DNA of 64,000 nt, from assembly GCF_017745095.1 (NCBI RefSeq), contig NZ_JAGHZZ010000006.1:248001-312000 (forward strand). Reading direction: 5' to 3'. Under the pieces are notes generated by a model. It did not search any database. It had not been told where the DNA came from and was given only the letters and a program-made list of their open reading frames with translations. This DNA comes from Sporocytophaga sp. (GTDB taxonomy: Bacteria; Bacteroidota; Bacteroidia; Cytophagales; Cytophagaceae). This document shows, piece by piece, positions 44,745-53,069 of this stretch. Positions within the stretch are counted from its first letter, which is position 1. Every line of letters begins with the position of its first letter. Both the position numbers and the translations under genes were made by a program.

Positions 44745-45419
44745 ATGAGTATTTCACAAAATCTTCAGAAAATCCGATCTTTTTTAGATCCATATAAAAC
44801 TAAATTAATTGCTGTATCTAAAACCTATCCTTCCGATACAGTTTTAGAAGCCTATAACTCAGGACAAACAGATTTTGGAGAAAATAAAGTTCAGGAACTC
44901 ATGTCAAAATATGAAGTTCTTCCTAAAAATATTCGCTGGCATCTGATCGGTCACCTGCAAAGCAATAAAATCAAATACATTGCTCCATTCATTCATTTGA
45001 TTCACTCTGTAGATTCTTTCAAATTATTAAAAGAAATTAATAAAGAAGCTGAAAAAAATAACCGGATTATTAATTGCCTCTTACAAATACACATAGCTCA
45101 GGAAGAAACTAAATTTGGCTTTTCGGAAGAAGAGCTTTTCACAACGATTCAATCTGAAGAACTCGAAGAACTTAAGTACATCAAAATAACTGGATTGATG
45201 GGAATGGCAAGTAATACTGACAATGAAGATCAGATAAAGAAAGAATTTCAGCATATACAAAAACTCTTTAGTCAGATTAAATCTTCAGCCCAGACAGAAC
45301 AGATAAAAATGGAAGAATTGTCTATTGGTATGAGTTCTGATTATAAATTAGCATGCGAATCCGGAAGTACTATGGTGCGTGTTGGAAGCGCCATATTCGG
45401 ATCTAGAAATTACTTATAA
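44745..45419 (+). CDS. YggS-family PLP homeostasis protein
   Basis: The product has 224 residues with an alanine-racemase-like TIM barrel. The PLP lysine lies in KLIAVSKTYPSDTVLEAY. Other family marks are DFGENKVQEL, RWHLIGHLQSNKIKYI, HSVDSFKLL, KITGLMGMAS and ELSIGMSSDYKLA followed by STMVRVGSAIFG. The family binds pyridoxal phosphate without known catalysis and buffers vitamin B6 pools. It is cytoplasmic. The DUF423 gene follows 11 bases downstream on the same strand, so co-transcription is likely. Confidence 0.93.
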   Translation: MSISQNLQKIRSFLDPYKTKLIAVSKTYPSDTVLEAYNSGQTDFGENKVQELMSKYEVLPKNIRWHLIGHLQSNKIKYIAPFIHLIHSVDSFKLLKEINKEAEKNNRIINCLLQIHIAQEETKFGFSEEELFTTIQSEELEELKYIKITGLMGMASNTDNEDQIKKEFQHIQKLFSQIKSSAQTEQIKMEELSIGMSSDYKLACESGSTMVRVGSAIFGSRNYL

Positions 45420-45430
45420 ATCAAAATTGT

Positions 45431-45808
45431 ATGCATAAATTATTCTTAACGGCAGGTTCCCTTTCAGGGGCTTTATCAGTAATGATCGGAGCTTTCGGTG
45501 CTCATAAATTAAAAGATTATCTTCTAAAAGTTGGAAGGACTGAAGTATTTGAAACAGCTGTAAAATATCAGTTTTACCACACTTTTGCCCTGTTATTCAT
45601 CGGACTATTGCTCTTGATCAAAGGTGATATCAAAACCCTTAATTACTCAGGGTACTGTTTTATAACGGGAGTTATAATATTTAGTGGTTCCCTTTATGTA
45701 CTTTGTCTTACAAATGTATCTAAATGGGGAGCAGTAACTCCTATCGGAGGATTATTCCTTATTGCCGGATGGATCTTTGCCTTGATAAGTATTATGAAAA
45801 ACTTTTAA
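45431..45808 (+). CDS. DUF423 family membrane protein
   Basis: The product has 125 residues with four membrane helices. DUF423 signatures are seen: AGSLSGALSVMIGAFGAHKL near the N-terminus, FETAVKYQFYHTFALL and a GCxxFSGSLYxL-like FSGSLYVLCLT, followed by TPIGGLFLIAGWIF. The family is widespread and of unknown function. The gene is downstream of the YggS gene and converges with the DUF1573 gene. Confidence 0.87.
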   Translation: MHKLFLTAGSLSGALSVMIGAFGAHKLKDYLLKVGRTEVFETAVKYQFYHTFALLFIGLLLLIKGDIKTLNYSGYCFITGVIIFSGSLYVLCLTNVSKWGAVTPIGGLFLIAGWIFALISIMKNF

Positions 45809-45818
45809 GAGCATTAGG

Positions 45819-46220
45819 TTATTTCTTAGGCTGGACATTAACCACTATATTAACTCTTGCAGGATTGTTAGTTGCATTGCTTAGTATAGTAATCACCTTG
45901 GTTAACCGGCCTTCTTTTCCTTCCGAATTGAATTTTACAAGAATTTCACCTTCTTTACCAGGCATCACAGGGTCTTTAGAAAATTTAGGAACTGTACATC
46001 CGCATGTTGTAAGTACTTCTCTTAACATCAGCGGAGCATTTCCTGTATTTATAAACTTAAAAACATGCTTTACCGAATCTCCCTGCACTATGTCTCCAAA
46101 CTCAAATGACTTTTCTGCAAATTCGAGAATCGCACCATTGGCAGTCTGTGCTTTAACCTGAAGGTTAAAAAACAACGTTAAAAAAAGAGTAAGGCTATAT
46201 AGGAGAGGCTTCATATTCAT
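45819..46220 (-). CDS. DUF1573 domain exported protein
   Basis: The product has 133 residues. A signal peptide (~1-24, ending VKAQ) precedes a single Ig-like DUF1573 domain: SFEFGDIVQGDSVKHVFKFI, NTGNAPLMLREVLTTCGC and VKFNSEGKEG. The TCGC segment is a family hallmark. The protein is periplasmic or surface. The family is common in Bacteroidota, its function is not established, and it is often found singly as here. It ends 10 bases from the convergent DUF423 gene. Confidence 0.88.
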   Translation of the reverse strand: MNMKPLLYSLTLFLTLFFNLQVKAQTANGAILEFAEKSFEFGDIVQGDSVKHVFKFINTGNAPLMLREVLTTCGCTVPKFSKDPVMPGKEGEILVKFNSEGKEGRLTKVITILSNATNNPARVNIVVNVQPKK

Positions 46221-46264
46221 ATTCCAATTTTTTCTCTTAAAACTAACAATTTTCCTGCCATTTA

Positions 46265-47674
46265 TCAGAAAAATTTAGTGTTAAAATTCACAAGAAACAA
46301 TTCCTCAGATGCTCTGGTAACTGCGGTATATAACCATCTTGCAAATTCTTTATTGACCTGCTCCTCCGTCAGATATCCCTGATCCACAAAAACAGCTTTC
46401 CATTGCCCCCCTTGTGATTTGTGACAGGTCAAAGCATAAGCAAACTTTACCTGAAGAGCATTTAGATATGGATCTTTCCTGATAGCATCTACCCTATCTT
46501 TCTTGGTCTTTATATCGAGGTAATCCTGAAGTACTGAGTCGTAAAGCTTTTTATTCTCCTCTTGCGATATGGAAGGAGTAGAACTATGAAGAGTGTCAAG
46601 AAAGATCAGGGTTTCGAAAGCTGGTAAATCCGGATAATCAATCAACTGAAGTTCAACTTTTGCAAAGCGAAAACCATGGGCATCAGTTATGCTTCTGATT
46701 TTCCTGACCTCCGCAAAATCACCATTGGCAATAAAGCCCGGGGTTGTGCCTTCTTCTAAAACTGTATAGTTGTTTCTGACAACCATTAGCAGATCTCCTG
46801 CTTCAATTTCACTTTCACAGAAGCGTATTGCCCTACGAATGTAGTTATTATATTGAGTGGCGGCCTTGTTAGACCTGCAAATGATAACAGTATTTTCTTC
46901 TCCATACTTGTCGTAAGCGTATCTCAGGCCTTCCTCAAGCTTCTCTCCTGTCATACGGTAAAAGTCTTTATATCCTTTGGTCGTAAAACGAATATCGAAA
47001 TTATCTTTAGTTAATTTAGTACGGAGAGAAGTCGCATTGTATAATATACCGGAGGCTTGCTCCTGTCTTACTACTTCATTGAGTTCGTATTCTACAAGAT
47101 CAATTCCGAAATTGTGTTGAAGATAATCGCCTTCCAGCGCCTGGCTTATTTCCCTTTTTATTGGCGGAAGCTGGGCATTATCACCAATCAGCATTAATCG
47201 GTTCGACTTTTTCTCAAATACAAATTCAACCAGGTCAGTTAACAATTTTCTTTCTCCAAAATCTCCATCATCAGAAATCATAGAAGCCTCGTCAACTATG
47301 AAAAGTGTATTGGCAAAAAGATTCTTTTTTCTTCTGAATTGGAGATTTCCACTGGCTGAATCCTCTTCCCTAACATAGATTTGTTTATGAATGGTAAAAG
47401 CTTTTCGGCCTGAATAGTTGCTCATAACCTTTGCTGCCCTACCAGTTGGCGCCATCAATACAACGGGCATTTCCAACGTATCCAAAGCCTTTACAAGAGC
47501 ACTTACCAAGGTTGTTTTACCCGTTCCGGCATATCCCTTTAATAGAAAGACCGGCTTTTTCATTTGTCTTGAAAAGAGGAAATCGTCAAGCATTTTAAAT
47601 ACAGCTTGCTGACCGTAGGTTGGTTCAAATGGGAAGTTAGAGGAAATTAAAGCTGAAGGTCGCACAGGATACAA
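46265..47674 (-). CDS. RecD-like/Dda-like DNA helicase
   Basis: The product has 469 residues, superfamily 1 helicase. Walker A is LLKGYAGTGKTTLVSAL near residue 43. Motif Ia is VVLMAPTGRAAKVM, Walker B LFIVDEASMISD, and motif III LMLIGDNAQLPPI. The C-terminal UvrD_C_2 part contains VKFAYALTCHKSQGGQWKAVF and WLYTAVTRASEELFLV (motifs V and VI). The protein is shorter than RecD2 and lacks its N-terminal HhH region, so it is closer to stand-alone Dda-type helicases seen in Bacteroidota. It is predicted to unwind DNA 5' to 3' in repair or recombination. It is divergent from the NUDIX pair by 22 bases. Confidence 0.88.
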   Translation of the reverse strand: MYPVRPSALISSNFPFEPTYGQQAVFKMLDDFLFSRQMKKPVFLLKGYAGTGKTTLVSALVKALDTLEMPVVLMAPTGRAAKVMSNYSGRKAFTIHKQIYVREEDSASGNLQFRRKKNLFANTLFIVDEASMISDDGDFGERKLLTDLVEFVFEKKSNRLMLIGDNAQLPPIKREISQALEGDYLQHNFGIDLVEYELNEVVRQEQASGILYNATSLRTKLTKDNFDIRFTTKGYKDFYRMTGEKLEEGLRYAYDKYGEENTVIICRSNKAATQYNNYIRRAIRFCESEIEAGDLLMVVRNNYTVLEEGTTPGFIANGDFAEVRKIRSITDAHGFRFAKVELQLIDYPDLPAFETLIFLDTLHSSTPSISQEENKKLYDSVLQDYLDIKTKKDRVDAIRKDPYLNALQVKFAYALTCHKSQGGQWKAVFVDQGYLTEEQVNKEFARWLYTAVTRASEELFLVNFNTKFF

Positions 47675-47696
47675 ATTTCCGATAAATTGCAGTAAT

Positions 47697-48197
47697 ATGG
47701 AAGAGCATCATCAGGAAATAATCAATACTTACGGAAATAAAATACGTGTCAGAGTTTGTGGGTTACTATTCAGAAACTCTGACATACTATTAGTCAAGCA
47801 CTTGACTATAGGAAAAAATAAATTCTTTTATGCCCCTCCAGGCGGAGGTGTAGATTTTGGCGAATCAGCTGAAGAATCCCTGATCCGTGAATTTTACGAA
47901 GAGACTGGGCTAATTGTAAGAATTAAATCATTCCTACTTACTCATGAATATCTTGAACCTCCATTGCACGCAATAGAACTTTTTTTTGAAGTTGAAGAAA
48001 TTGGCGGAACACTTTCATTAGGAACAGATCCAGAGATGGGACTGGAGAATCAGATCATTAAAGAAGTTAAATTCTGGAGCCTTTCTGAGATTCAAAAAAA
48101 CGATGCTAGTTTGTTCCATAATATTTTCAGCCTTGCTAAAACCACTACTGAACTATTAAACCTTAAAGGTTATTTTCTTAATAGAGGAAATGATTAA
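47697..48197 (+). CDS. NUDIX hydrolase (first of a tandem pair)
   Basis: The product has 166 residues. The NUDIX box is complete: GGVDFGESAEESLIREFYEE followed by TGL, with the metal-binding REFYEE. It starts with a conserved strand KIRVRVCGLLFRNSDILLVK. The next gene, four bases downstream, is a close paralogue sharing blocks such as KHLTIGKNKF and ASLFHNIF, about 70% identical by eye, so the pair arose by a recent tandem duplication. The substrate (a nucleoside-diphosphate-linked compound) is unknown. It is cytoplasmic. Confidence 0.88.
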   Translation: MEEHHQEIINTYGNKIRVRVCGLLFRNSDILLVKHLTIGKNKFFYAPPGGGVDFGESAEESLIREFYEETGLIVRIKSFLLTHEYLEPPLHAIELFFEVEEIGGTLSLGTDPEMGLENQIIKEVKFWSLSEIQKNDASLFHNIFSLAKTTTELLNLKGYFLNRGND

Positions 48198-48200
48198 GGT

Positions 48201-48719
48201 ATGGAAGATATAGATATAAAAGAACTTCAACAAGATATAATCGATATCTATGGAAATAAAACCAGGGTTAAAGTTCGTGGATTATTATTCAGAAACCACT
48301 CCGATGTACTACTTATCAAGCACCTAACTATAGGAAAGAATAAATTCTATTATGCTCCACCAGGAGGTGGTATAGATTTTGGCGAATCAGCGGAGGAGTC
48401 TCTGATCCGGGAATTCTATGAAGAGACCGGCCTAAGAGTCAAGATCAAAAATTTTCTTTTCACTCATGAATATCTCATTCCTCCATTTCATGAGGTTGAA
48501 CTTTTCTTTGAAATAGAGGAAACAGGAGGAAAATTGAAAATAGGGGAAGACCCTGAGATGGAATCAGACAATCAGATCATAGAAGAAGTTAAATTCTGGA
48601 ACCTTGGAGACATTCAAAAAAAAGATGCTAGTTTGTTCCATAATATTTTTCGCCTGGGAAAAACCGAAACTGAACTATTAAATCTAAAAGGCTATTTTCT
48701 TCAGAAGGGAATTATTTGA
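48201..48719 (+). CDS. NUDIX hydrolase (second of a tandem pair)
   Basis: The product has 172 residues. It has an intact NUDIX box (GGIDFGESAEESLIREFYEE then TGL) and the same flanking blocks as the preceding gene (KHLTIGKNKFYYAPPGGG, DPEMESDNQIIEEVKFWNL, TELLNLKGYFL). The N-terminus is six residues longer than in its paralogue. Both copies keep all catalytic residues, so neither is a pseudogene. Divergence is scattered and includes the substrate-facing region after the box, which may indicate different specificities. Confidence 0.88.
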   Translation: MEDIDIKELQQDIIDIYGNKTRVKVRGLLFRNHSDVLLIKHLTIGKNKFYYAPPGGGIDFGESAEESLIREFYEETGLRVKIKNFLFTHEYLIPPFHEVELFFEIEETGGKLKIGEDPEMESDNQIIEEVKFWNLGDIQKKDASLFHNIFRLGKTETELLNLKGYFLQKGII

Positions 48720-48854
48720 GTTGTTTTTCCACATTTTAACATTTTTGTGGAAAAAATATTTTCAACAGTAAAAATTTGGTTAATTTTAAAGAGAAAATAG
48801 ATTATTAACCATTTATCCACATTATTCCCCAGGCAATGTGAATATCTTGTTAAG

Positions 48855-49745
48855 ATGGAAGAACTAACAGCACAGTACAAGTTAAATAAAAAAATAAAAG
48901 ACGATCAGTTCAATGAGGACTTGATTGCAAGGTATACATTATCACTTCAGGTAAGTAAAGACCTTTTCAGAATTTGCATTACAGATTCAGTAAAAAACAG
49001 GTGCCTGTTACTTGAAGATTATCAATTACAGAATATACGCACACCTGATCAGTTGCTTGAGCAATTGAGTCTTCTTTACGAAGATCATGCATTGTTGCAA
49101 GCCGGCTTCTGGAAAGATGTAAGACTAGCCATTAAAAATACTTGCTTCTCTTTAATACCTTTCTCCTTATTTGAAAAACAATATCTGAAAGACTACCTTC
49201 ATATCAATTGTCATTTTTCTGATGATAACAATGACGAAGTATATTATTATCGCCAGAATAGATTGGATGCTGTGAACATCTTTTCTGCGGATAAAAAAAT
49301 AATAGAGTGGTTTAATTTAAGATATCCTTCCAAAAAGGTAAAGATTGTACATCATACAAGTCCATTGATTGAAGGTGTTTTGCTTAGCGGGACCAATAAG
49401 CAGGATTTGTCAGTAGTGATCAATGTAGAAAATCAATACATGACCATTCTGGTTAAGCGTAGTAAAAATCTCGAATACTGTAATTCATTTAATTATATTA
49501 GTCCGGAAGATTTTGTTTACTTCACGATGTTTGTGATGGACCAACTTCAGATCAATCCGGAAATGGTTCCTGTTACTATTTTCGGAGAAATCACTCCCGA
49601 TTCGACCTTATATAAAAAGCTTTATAAATATATCAAAAACATTTCATTCGGAGATAAGCCATCTAGCCTTCATTTCGGATATAACTTTGATGAAGTTTTC
49701 GACCATAAGTTTTTTGATCTATATACCATGCACCTTTGTGAATAG
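48855..49745 (+). CDS. DUF3822 family protein
   Basis: The product has 296 residues and no signal peptide. The pattern matches the Bacteroidota DUF3822 family: SLQVSKDLFRICITDSVKNR at the start (~30-50), FSLIPFSLFEKQYLKDYL in the middle and LSVVINVENQYMTILVKR near residue 190, a fold resembling actin/pilus-assembly ATPases such as PilM. Function is unknown. It lies 14 bases before coaD, an arrangement I recall as conserved in the phylum. It is cytoplasmic. Confidence 0.75.
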   Translation: MEELTAQYKLNKKIKDDQFNEDLIARYTLSLQVSKDLFRICITDSVKNRCLLLEDYQLQNIRTPDQLLEQLSLLYEDHALLQAGFWKDVRLAIKNTCFSLIPFSLFEKQYLKDYLHINCHFSDDNNDEVYYYRQNRLDAVNIFSADKKIIEWFNLRYPSKKVKIVHHTSPLIEGVLLSGTNKQDLSVVINVENQYMTILVKRSKNLEYCNSFNYISPEDFVYFTMFVMDQLQINPEMVPVTIFGEITPDSTLYKKLYKYIKNISFGDKPSSLHFGYNFDEVFDHKFFDLYTMHLCE

Positions 49746-49759
49746 CTCTAATTAAATCA

Positions 49760-50227
49760 ATGGAAAGGATAGCACTTTTTCCGGGATCATTTGATCCTTT
49801 TACCAAAGGACATTTGGATATTGTTATGCGCAGTATCGGTTTGTTCGATAAAGTAATTATAGGAATAGGAAAAAACACCAATAAGAGCAGATACTTTCCT
49901 TTAGAATTTATGGAGGGAAAAATTAAAGGTGTTTTTAAAGACTATCCTCAGGTAAGTGTAGAATCTTATGAGGGATTTACTGCTGATTTTGCAAAGAGAA
50001 GAAATGCAAAATTTATAATCAGAGGATTAAGAAACACAACAGATTTTGAATACGAATGTGGTATAGCCCAAGCGAATAAATATCTTTGGAATGAAATGGA
50101 GACAATATTCCTTATTACTTCGCCTGAACTAGCGGCATTAAGCTCCTCTATCATCAGAGATTTGCACAGATATGGAGCAAAGGCAGATCATTTTCTGCCT
50201 TATGAATTAGACTATCCTACAAAATAG
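49760..50227 (+). CDS. coaD: Pantetheine-phosphate adenylyltransferase CoaD
   Basis: The product has 155 residues. The nucleotidyltransferase signature is RIALFPGSFDPFTKGHLDIV (TxGH). Further marks are GKNTNKSRYFP, RNAKFIIRGLRNTTDFEYE (the conserved RGLR...DFEYE) and the C-terminal ALSSSIIRDLHRYG (the ISSTxVR-type site). It transfers AMP from ATP to 4'-phosphopantetheine, the penultimate step of coenzyme A synthesis. The length is standard. Its stop overlaps the convergent NUDIX gene by 11 bases. Confidence 0.96.
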   Translation: MERIALFPGSFDPFTKGHLDIVMRSIGLFDKVIIGIGKNTNKSRYFPLEFMEGKIKGVFKDYPQVSVESYEGFTADFAKRRNAKFIIRGLRNTTDFEYECGIAQANKYLWNEMETIFLITSPELAALSSSIIRDLHRYGAKADHFLPYELDYPTK

Positions 50228-50891
50228 TTTTCTCTTTATAGAAATTATCAAGAACTTCTTCAATTGATCTATAGGAGTTCTTTGTAGCTTTTTTCACATC
50301 TTTTTTATCCATCCACCTGACTTCTTCAATATACTCTTCTATCTGAGGACGCATCATAGTATCATTTACATTTTCCATCAGATACCAAGTAGTTTTCTTC
50401 AAGATTCTCCTTCCCTTGCGTACATAAGTATGCCAGGTTTTACAAATTTTTTCTTTAACCTCTACCTTAATATTGCACTCCTCTTCCACCTCTCTTTTGG
50501 CTCCTTTCTCTGTATCTTCTTTCTTTCTAAGCTTACCTTTGGGTAAATCCCACTTTTTAAGCCGGAAAATCATGAGAATTTTATCCTCTTTCACAACAAT
50601 TCCACCTGCTGCTTTGACGATCTTAAACTGATCCTTGACAAATTCGACAGCAAATTTCTTATCAGGTACAGCAAAAGTTATCTCTTTGAGTTTCTTTAAT
50701 TTTTTCACCTCAAGCAACTTAAGCAAACGGTCTATATGGGAAGGAGAAGCTCCCATAATAATAACACTACCTACGAGGTTTTTAGAAATAATCTCATTTT
50801 TGCCATCGAGCACAGCATCATAACCACTGCTGTCCAATTGCTCGCCAAGCTGCACTATCCATACAGGCTTGTCATTCAAAAAAAGCTTCAT
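50217..50891 (-). CDS. NUDIX hydrolase with N-terminal extension
   Basis: The product has 224 residues. Residues ~1-85 form an extension common in Bacteroidota NUDIX proteins (MKLFLNDKPVWIV, then NLVGSVIIMGASPSHIDRLL). The NUDIX domain follows from KAAGGIVVKEDKILMIFR, with the box GKLRKKEDTEKGAKREVEEE near residues 122-141 followed by CNI. The catalytic Glu residues are present. It is likely a housekeeping diphosphatase, perhaps acting on oxidised nucleotides, but its substrate is uncertain. It is cytoplasmic and divergent from pyrE. Confidence 0.82.
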   Translation of the reverse strand: MKLFLNDKPVWIVQLGEQLDSSGYDAVLDGKNEIISKNLVGSVIIMGASPSHIDRLLKLLEVKKLKKLKEITFAVPDKKFAVEFVKDQFKIVKAAGGIVVKEDKILMIFRLKKWDLPKGKLRKKEDTEKGAKREVEEECNIKVEVKEKICKTWHTYVRKGRRILKKTTWYLMENVNDTMMRPQIEEYIEEVRWMDKKDVKKATKNSYRSIEEVLDNFYKEKTIL

Positions 50892-51002
50892 TTAAATTGG
50901 GAATTGGGATGGTAAATTTTGATTATATATCATGCAAAGTAACAAATAGAATTGTATCATGCTATTAAATATTATTCTAAATTTGCCTTCAAATTAATTT
51001 AT

Positions 51003-51629
51003 ATGTCTTCAGAAAAAGTAGCTGAATCCCTTCTTAAGATCGGTGCGATAAAACTTCGTCCTGAAAATCCTTTTAAATGGGCATCAGGCTGGAACTCACC
51101 AATTTACTGCGACAACAGATTTTCTCTTTCATTTCCTGATGTTAGAAACATCATTAAAGAAGAACTTGTTTCTCTTGTCAAACATTATTTTCCTCAAGCA
51201 GAAGCTATTGCGGGTGTGGCAACTGCCGGTATCCCTCAAGGCACTCTAATCGCTGACAAGATGAACTTGCCATTCCTTTACGTAAGACCCAAACCAAAAG
51301 ATCACGGAATGGAAAATCTTATTGAAGGAAAAATTAATCCGGGACAAAAAGTAGTTGTCGTTGAGGACCTTATATCCACTGGTGGAAGTTCATTAAAAGC
51401 TGTAGAAGCGCTGAGAGATGGCGGTATTGAAGTACTGGGAATGGTTTCTATCTTTACGTATGGCTTTGATCTTGCAGAGAAAAACTTTAAAGATAAAGGG
51501 GTTATATTAAAATCACTTACAGATTACAATGCCTTGCTTAAAGAAGCGATTAAACTCGGATATATTAAAGAAAGTGACCTGGAAACATTAAGCTCCTGGA
51601 GGACTGCGCCGGAAAAATGGTCAGTATAA
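51003..51629 (+). CDS. pyrE: Orotate phosphoribosyltransferase PyrE
   Basis: From the ATG at 51003 (MSSEKVAESLLKIGAIKL) the product has 208 residues, the normal size. The upstream frame to 50952 adds residues not found in the family. Marks are NPFKWASGWNSPIYCDNR, GVATAGIPQGTLIADKM, LPFLYVRPKPKDHG and the PRPP motif VVVVEDLISTGGSSLKAVEA. It makes OMP from orotate and PRPP in pyrimidine synthesis. The gene stands apart from other pyr genes, as is usual in this phylum. Confidence 0.95.
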   Translation: MSSEKVAESLLKIGAIKLRPENPFKWASGWNSPIYCDNRFSLSFPDVRNIIKEELVSLVKHYFPQAEAIAGVATAGIPQGTLIADKMNLPFLYVRPKPKDHGMENLIEGKINPGQKVVVVEDLISTGGSSLKAVEALRDGGIEVLGMVSIFTYGFDLAEKNFKDKGVILKSLTDYNALLKEAIKLGYIKESDLETLSSWRTAPEKWSV

Positions 51630-51731
51630 GCTTATTATATTTATAATTTCCCAAAAGCCTTTCGAACATTGGATTTAAAATAAATCTACATTGAAAGGCT
51701 TTAGAATTTTACGCCCAAATAGTCTTACACA

Positions 51732-52229
51732 TTGAAAAGAATAGGTTTAATATCCGACACTCACGGATTTCTGGATCCGAAAGTCTTTGATCATTTTAAA
51801 GATGTAGATGAAATTTGGCATGCAGGAGATTTTGGTCCAGCAGAAGTAGCTTTAGAATTAGCACGAATTAAACCGTTGAAAGGTGTATATGGGAATATTG
51901 ATGATAAAGACATTCGCTTTGAATTCCCCAAAGACTTGATTTTCGAAGAAGAAGGATTTAAAGTCTTCATCACTCATATTGGAGGTTATCCCGGACACTA
52001 TGCCAAGGGAATTAAAGATCAATTAAAAAAGGAAAAACCTAATCTTTTTATCTGTGGACATTCTCATATTCTGAGAGTTATTTCCGATCCTGACCTTAAA
52101 TTAATTTCAATAAATCCAGGAGCAGCTGGGAATCAAGGGTTTCATAAAATAAAAACAATTATGAAATTTGACCTCAACAATAAAAAACTTGAAAATGTAA
52201 AGGCTATAGAATTAGGCAAAAGAGGATAA
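51732..52229 (+). CDS. YfcE/MJ0936-type metallophosphoesterase
   Basis: The product has 165 residues from a TTG start at 51732, the only start that keeps the first metal-binding motif. Metal ligands are in LISDTHGFL (DxH), IWHAGDFG (GD), VYGNIDD (GN), FITHIGGYPG (H) and FICGHSHILR (GHxH). The set matches small calcineurin-like phosphodiesterases of the YfcE/MJ0936 group. It is cytoplasmic, and its natural substrate is unknown. A terminator follows within 5 bases of the stop. Confidence 0.9.
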   Translation: MKRIGLISDTHGFLDPKVFDHFKDVDEIWHAGDFGPAEVALELARIKPLKGVYGNIDDKDIRFEFPKDLIFEEEGFKVFITHIGGYPGHYAKGIKDQLKKEKPNLFICGHSHILRVISDPDLKLISINPGAAGNQGFHKIKTIMKFDLNNKKLENVKAIELGKRG

Positions 52230-52232
52230 AAT

Positions 52233-52261
52233 AAAAAAGGTGAACCTAAATTCACCTTTTC
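52233..52261. terminator. Bidirectional terminator
   Basis: AAAAAAGGTGAA and TTCACCTTTT flank a CCTAAA-like loop. It lies between the convergent phosphodiesterase gene and the 47-residue gene and could end both. Confidence 0.8.
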
Positions 52262-52286
52262 TTATAATAACTTTATGAATGCTTAA

Positions 52287-52430
52287 TTATGCACCAGCTT
52301 GTTTTTTCAACTCTTCTAGATCTATTTTCTTGATCACAGGAACAGCAGTAAGTCTTTTAATGCTTGTAGTTCTTGCTTTAGAAACAGTTTTATTCTTTTT
52401 TTCTTTTCTTTTTAATCTAGTGACTGCCAT
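52287..52430 (-). CDS. Small basic conserved-type protein (47 residues)
   Basis: A short frame of 47 residues: MAVTRLKRKEKKNKT at the start, then ARTTSIKRLTAVPVIKKI, then a short acidic-to-basic helix ending KKQAGA. The Lys/Arg-rich N-terminus and the PVIKKIDLEE motif look like a small nucleic-acid- or ribosome-binding protein, and I recall similar short basic proteins in other Bacteroidota. The frame sits between a terminator and a membrane-protein gene with clean stop codons. The start ATG is at 52430. Function is unknown. Coding status is supported by composition and context only. Confidence 0.65.
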   Translation of the reverse strand: MAVTRLKRKEKKNKTVSKARTTSIKRLTAVPVIKKIDLEELKKQAGA

Positions 52431-52493
52431 TGTTCTTAAAATTAGAATTGAGTCCGCAAAGATATACTTTTTTCTTATAATGGAAAAACTTTT

Positions 52494-52976
52494 TTAAAAG
52501 ATATTATTAAAATTTCCGCTGGCTATCAGGTAAAAGGTGACATGAGCCATCATACATGCTGCTGGCCATAGCTCCCACCGGATATTTATTGAATTCTGAC
52601 CATAAAATCTTTTTATCCACAACAATGCAATGAATATTCCAAGAAAGGAACAAAGCAAACTTAAAATATATACAACAGCCTTTATTGCAGCCTTTGGACT
52701 GTGAAAGCTAATAAAACCTCTATGCTCCTCAATTCCAAATGGATTGGTGACTCTGTCAGAATGAATTGGCTTTATTACAATCAATGGATTATGGACTGAT
52801 ACAGATGCTTCTGTTAAAAATGTCTTTTCGCTAACTTTATATCGCTCTCCAAATAATTCCCAATTCAGAATTAATGCCACGCTACATTCAAAAATCAGAA
52901 ACAGCATGGGTATCAATAACATTTTGTAGTTTTCCCTTTTCTTTAAAATGTACTCTAAGCTTTTAATAATTTTCAT
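52494..52976 (-). CDS. Small membrane protein of unknown family
   Basis: The product has 160 residues with three predicted membrane helices (about 18-38, 98-119 and 136-154). Between the first two lies a ~55-residue loop ([18 protein letters not shown]...) that probably faces the periplasm. The N-terminus is basic. No domain is recognised. It lies 60 bases upstream of the 47-residue gene on the same strand and is divergent from hisS. It could be a phylum-specific protein. Confidence 0.55.
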   Translation of the reverse strand: MKIIKSLEYILKKRENYKMLLIPMLFLIFECSVALILNWELFGERYKVSEKTFLTEASVSVHNPLIVIKPIHSDRVTNPFGIEEHRGFISFHSPKAAIKAVVYILSLLCSFLGIFIALLWIKRFYGQNSINIRWELWPAACMMAHVTFYLIASGNFNNIF

Positions 52977-53069
52977 AACACTAATTTTTACTCAAATCAG
53001 GCCTTTATTTACGGTCAAAAAAGGCCATTTGTTAGCCTCTTTTTGTATTTTTGCCGGCAAATTCAAATT

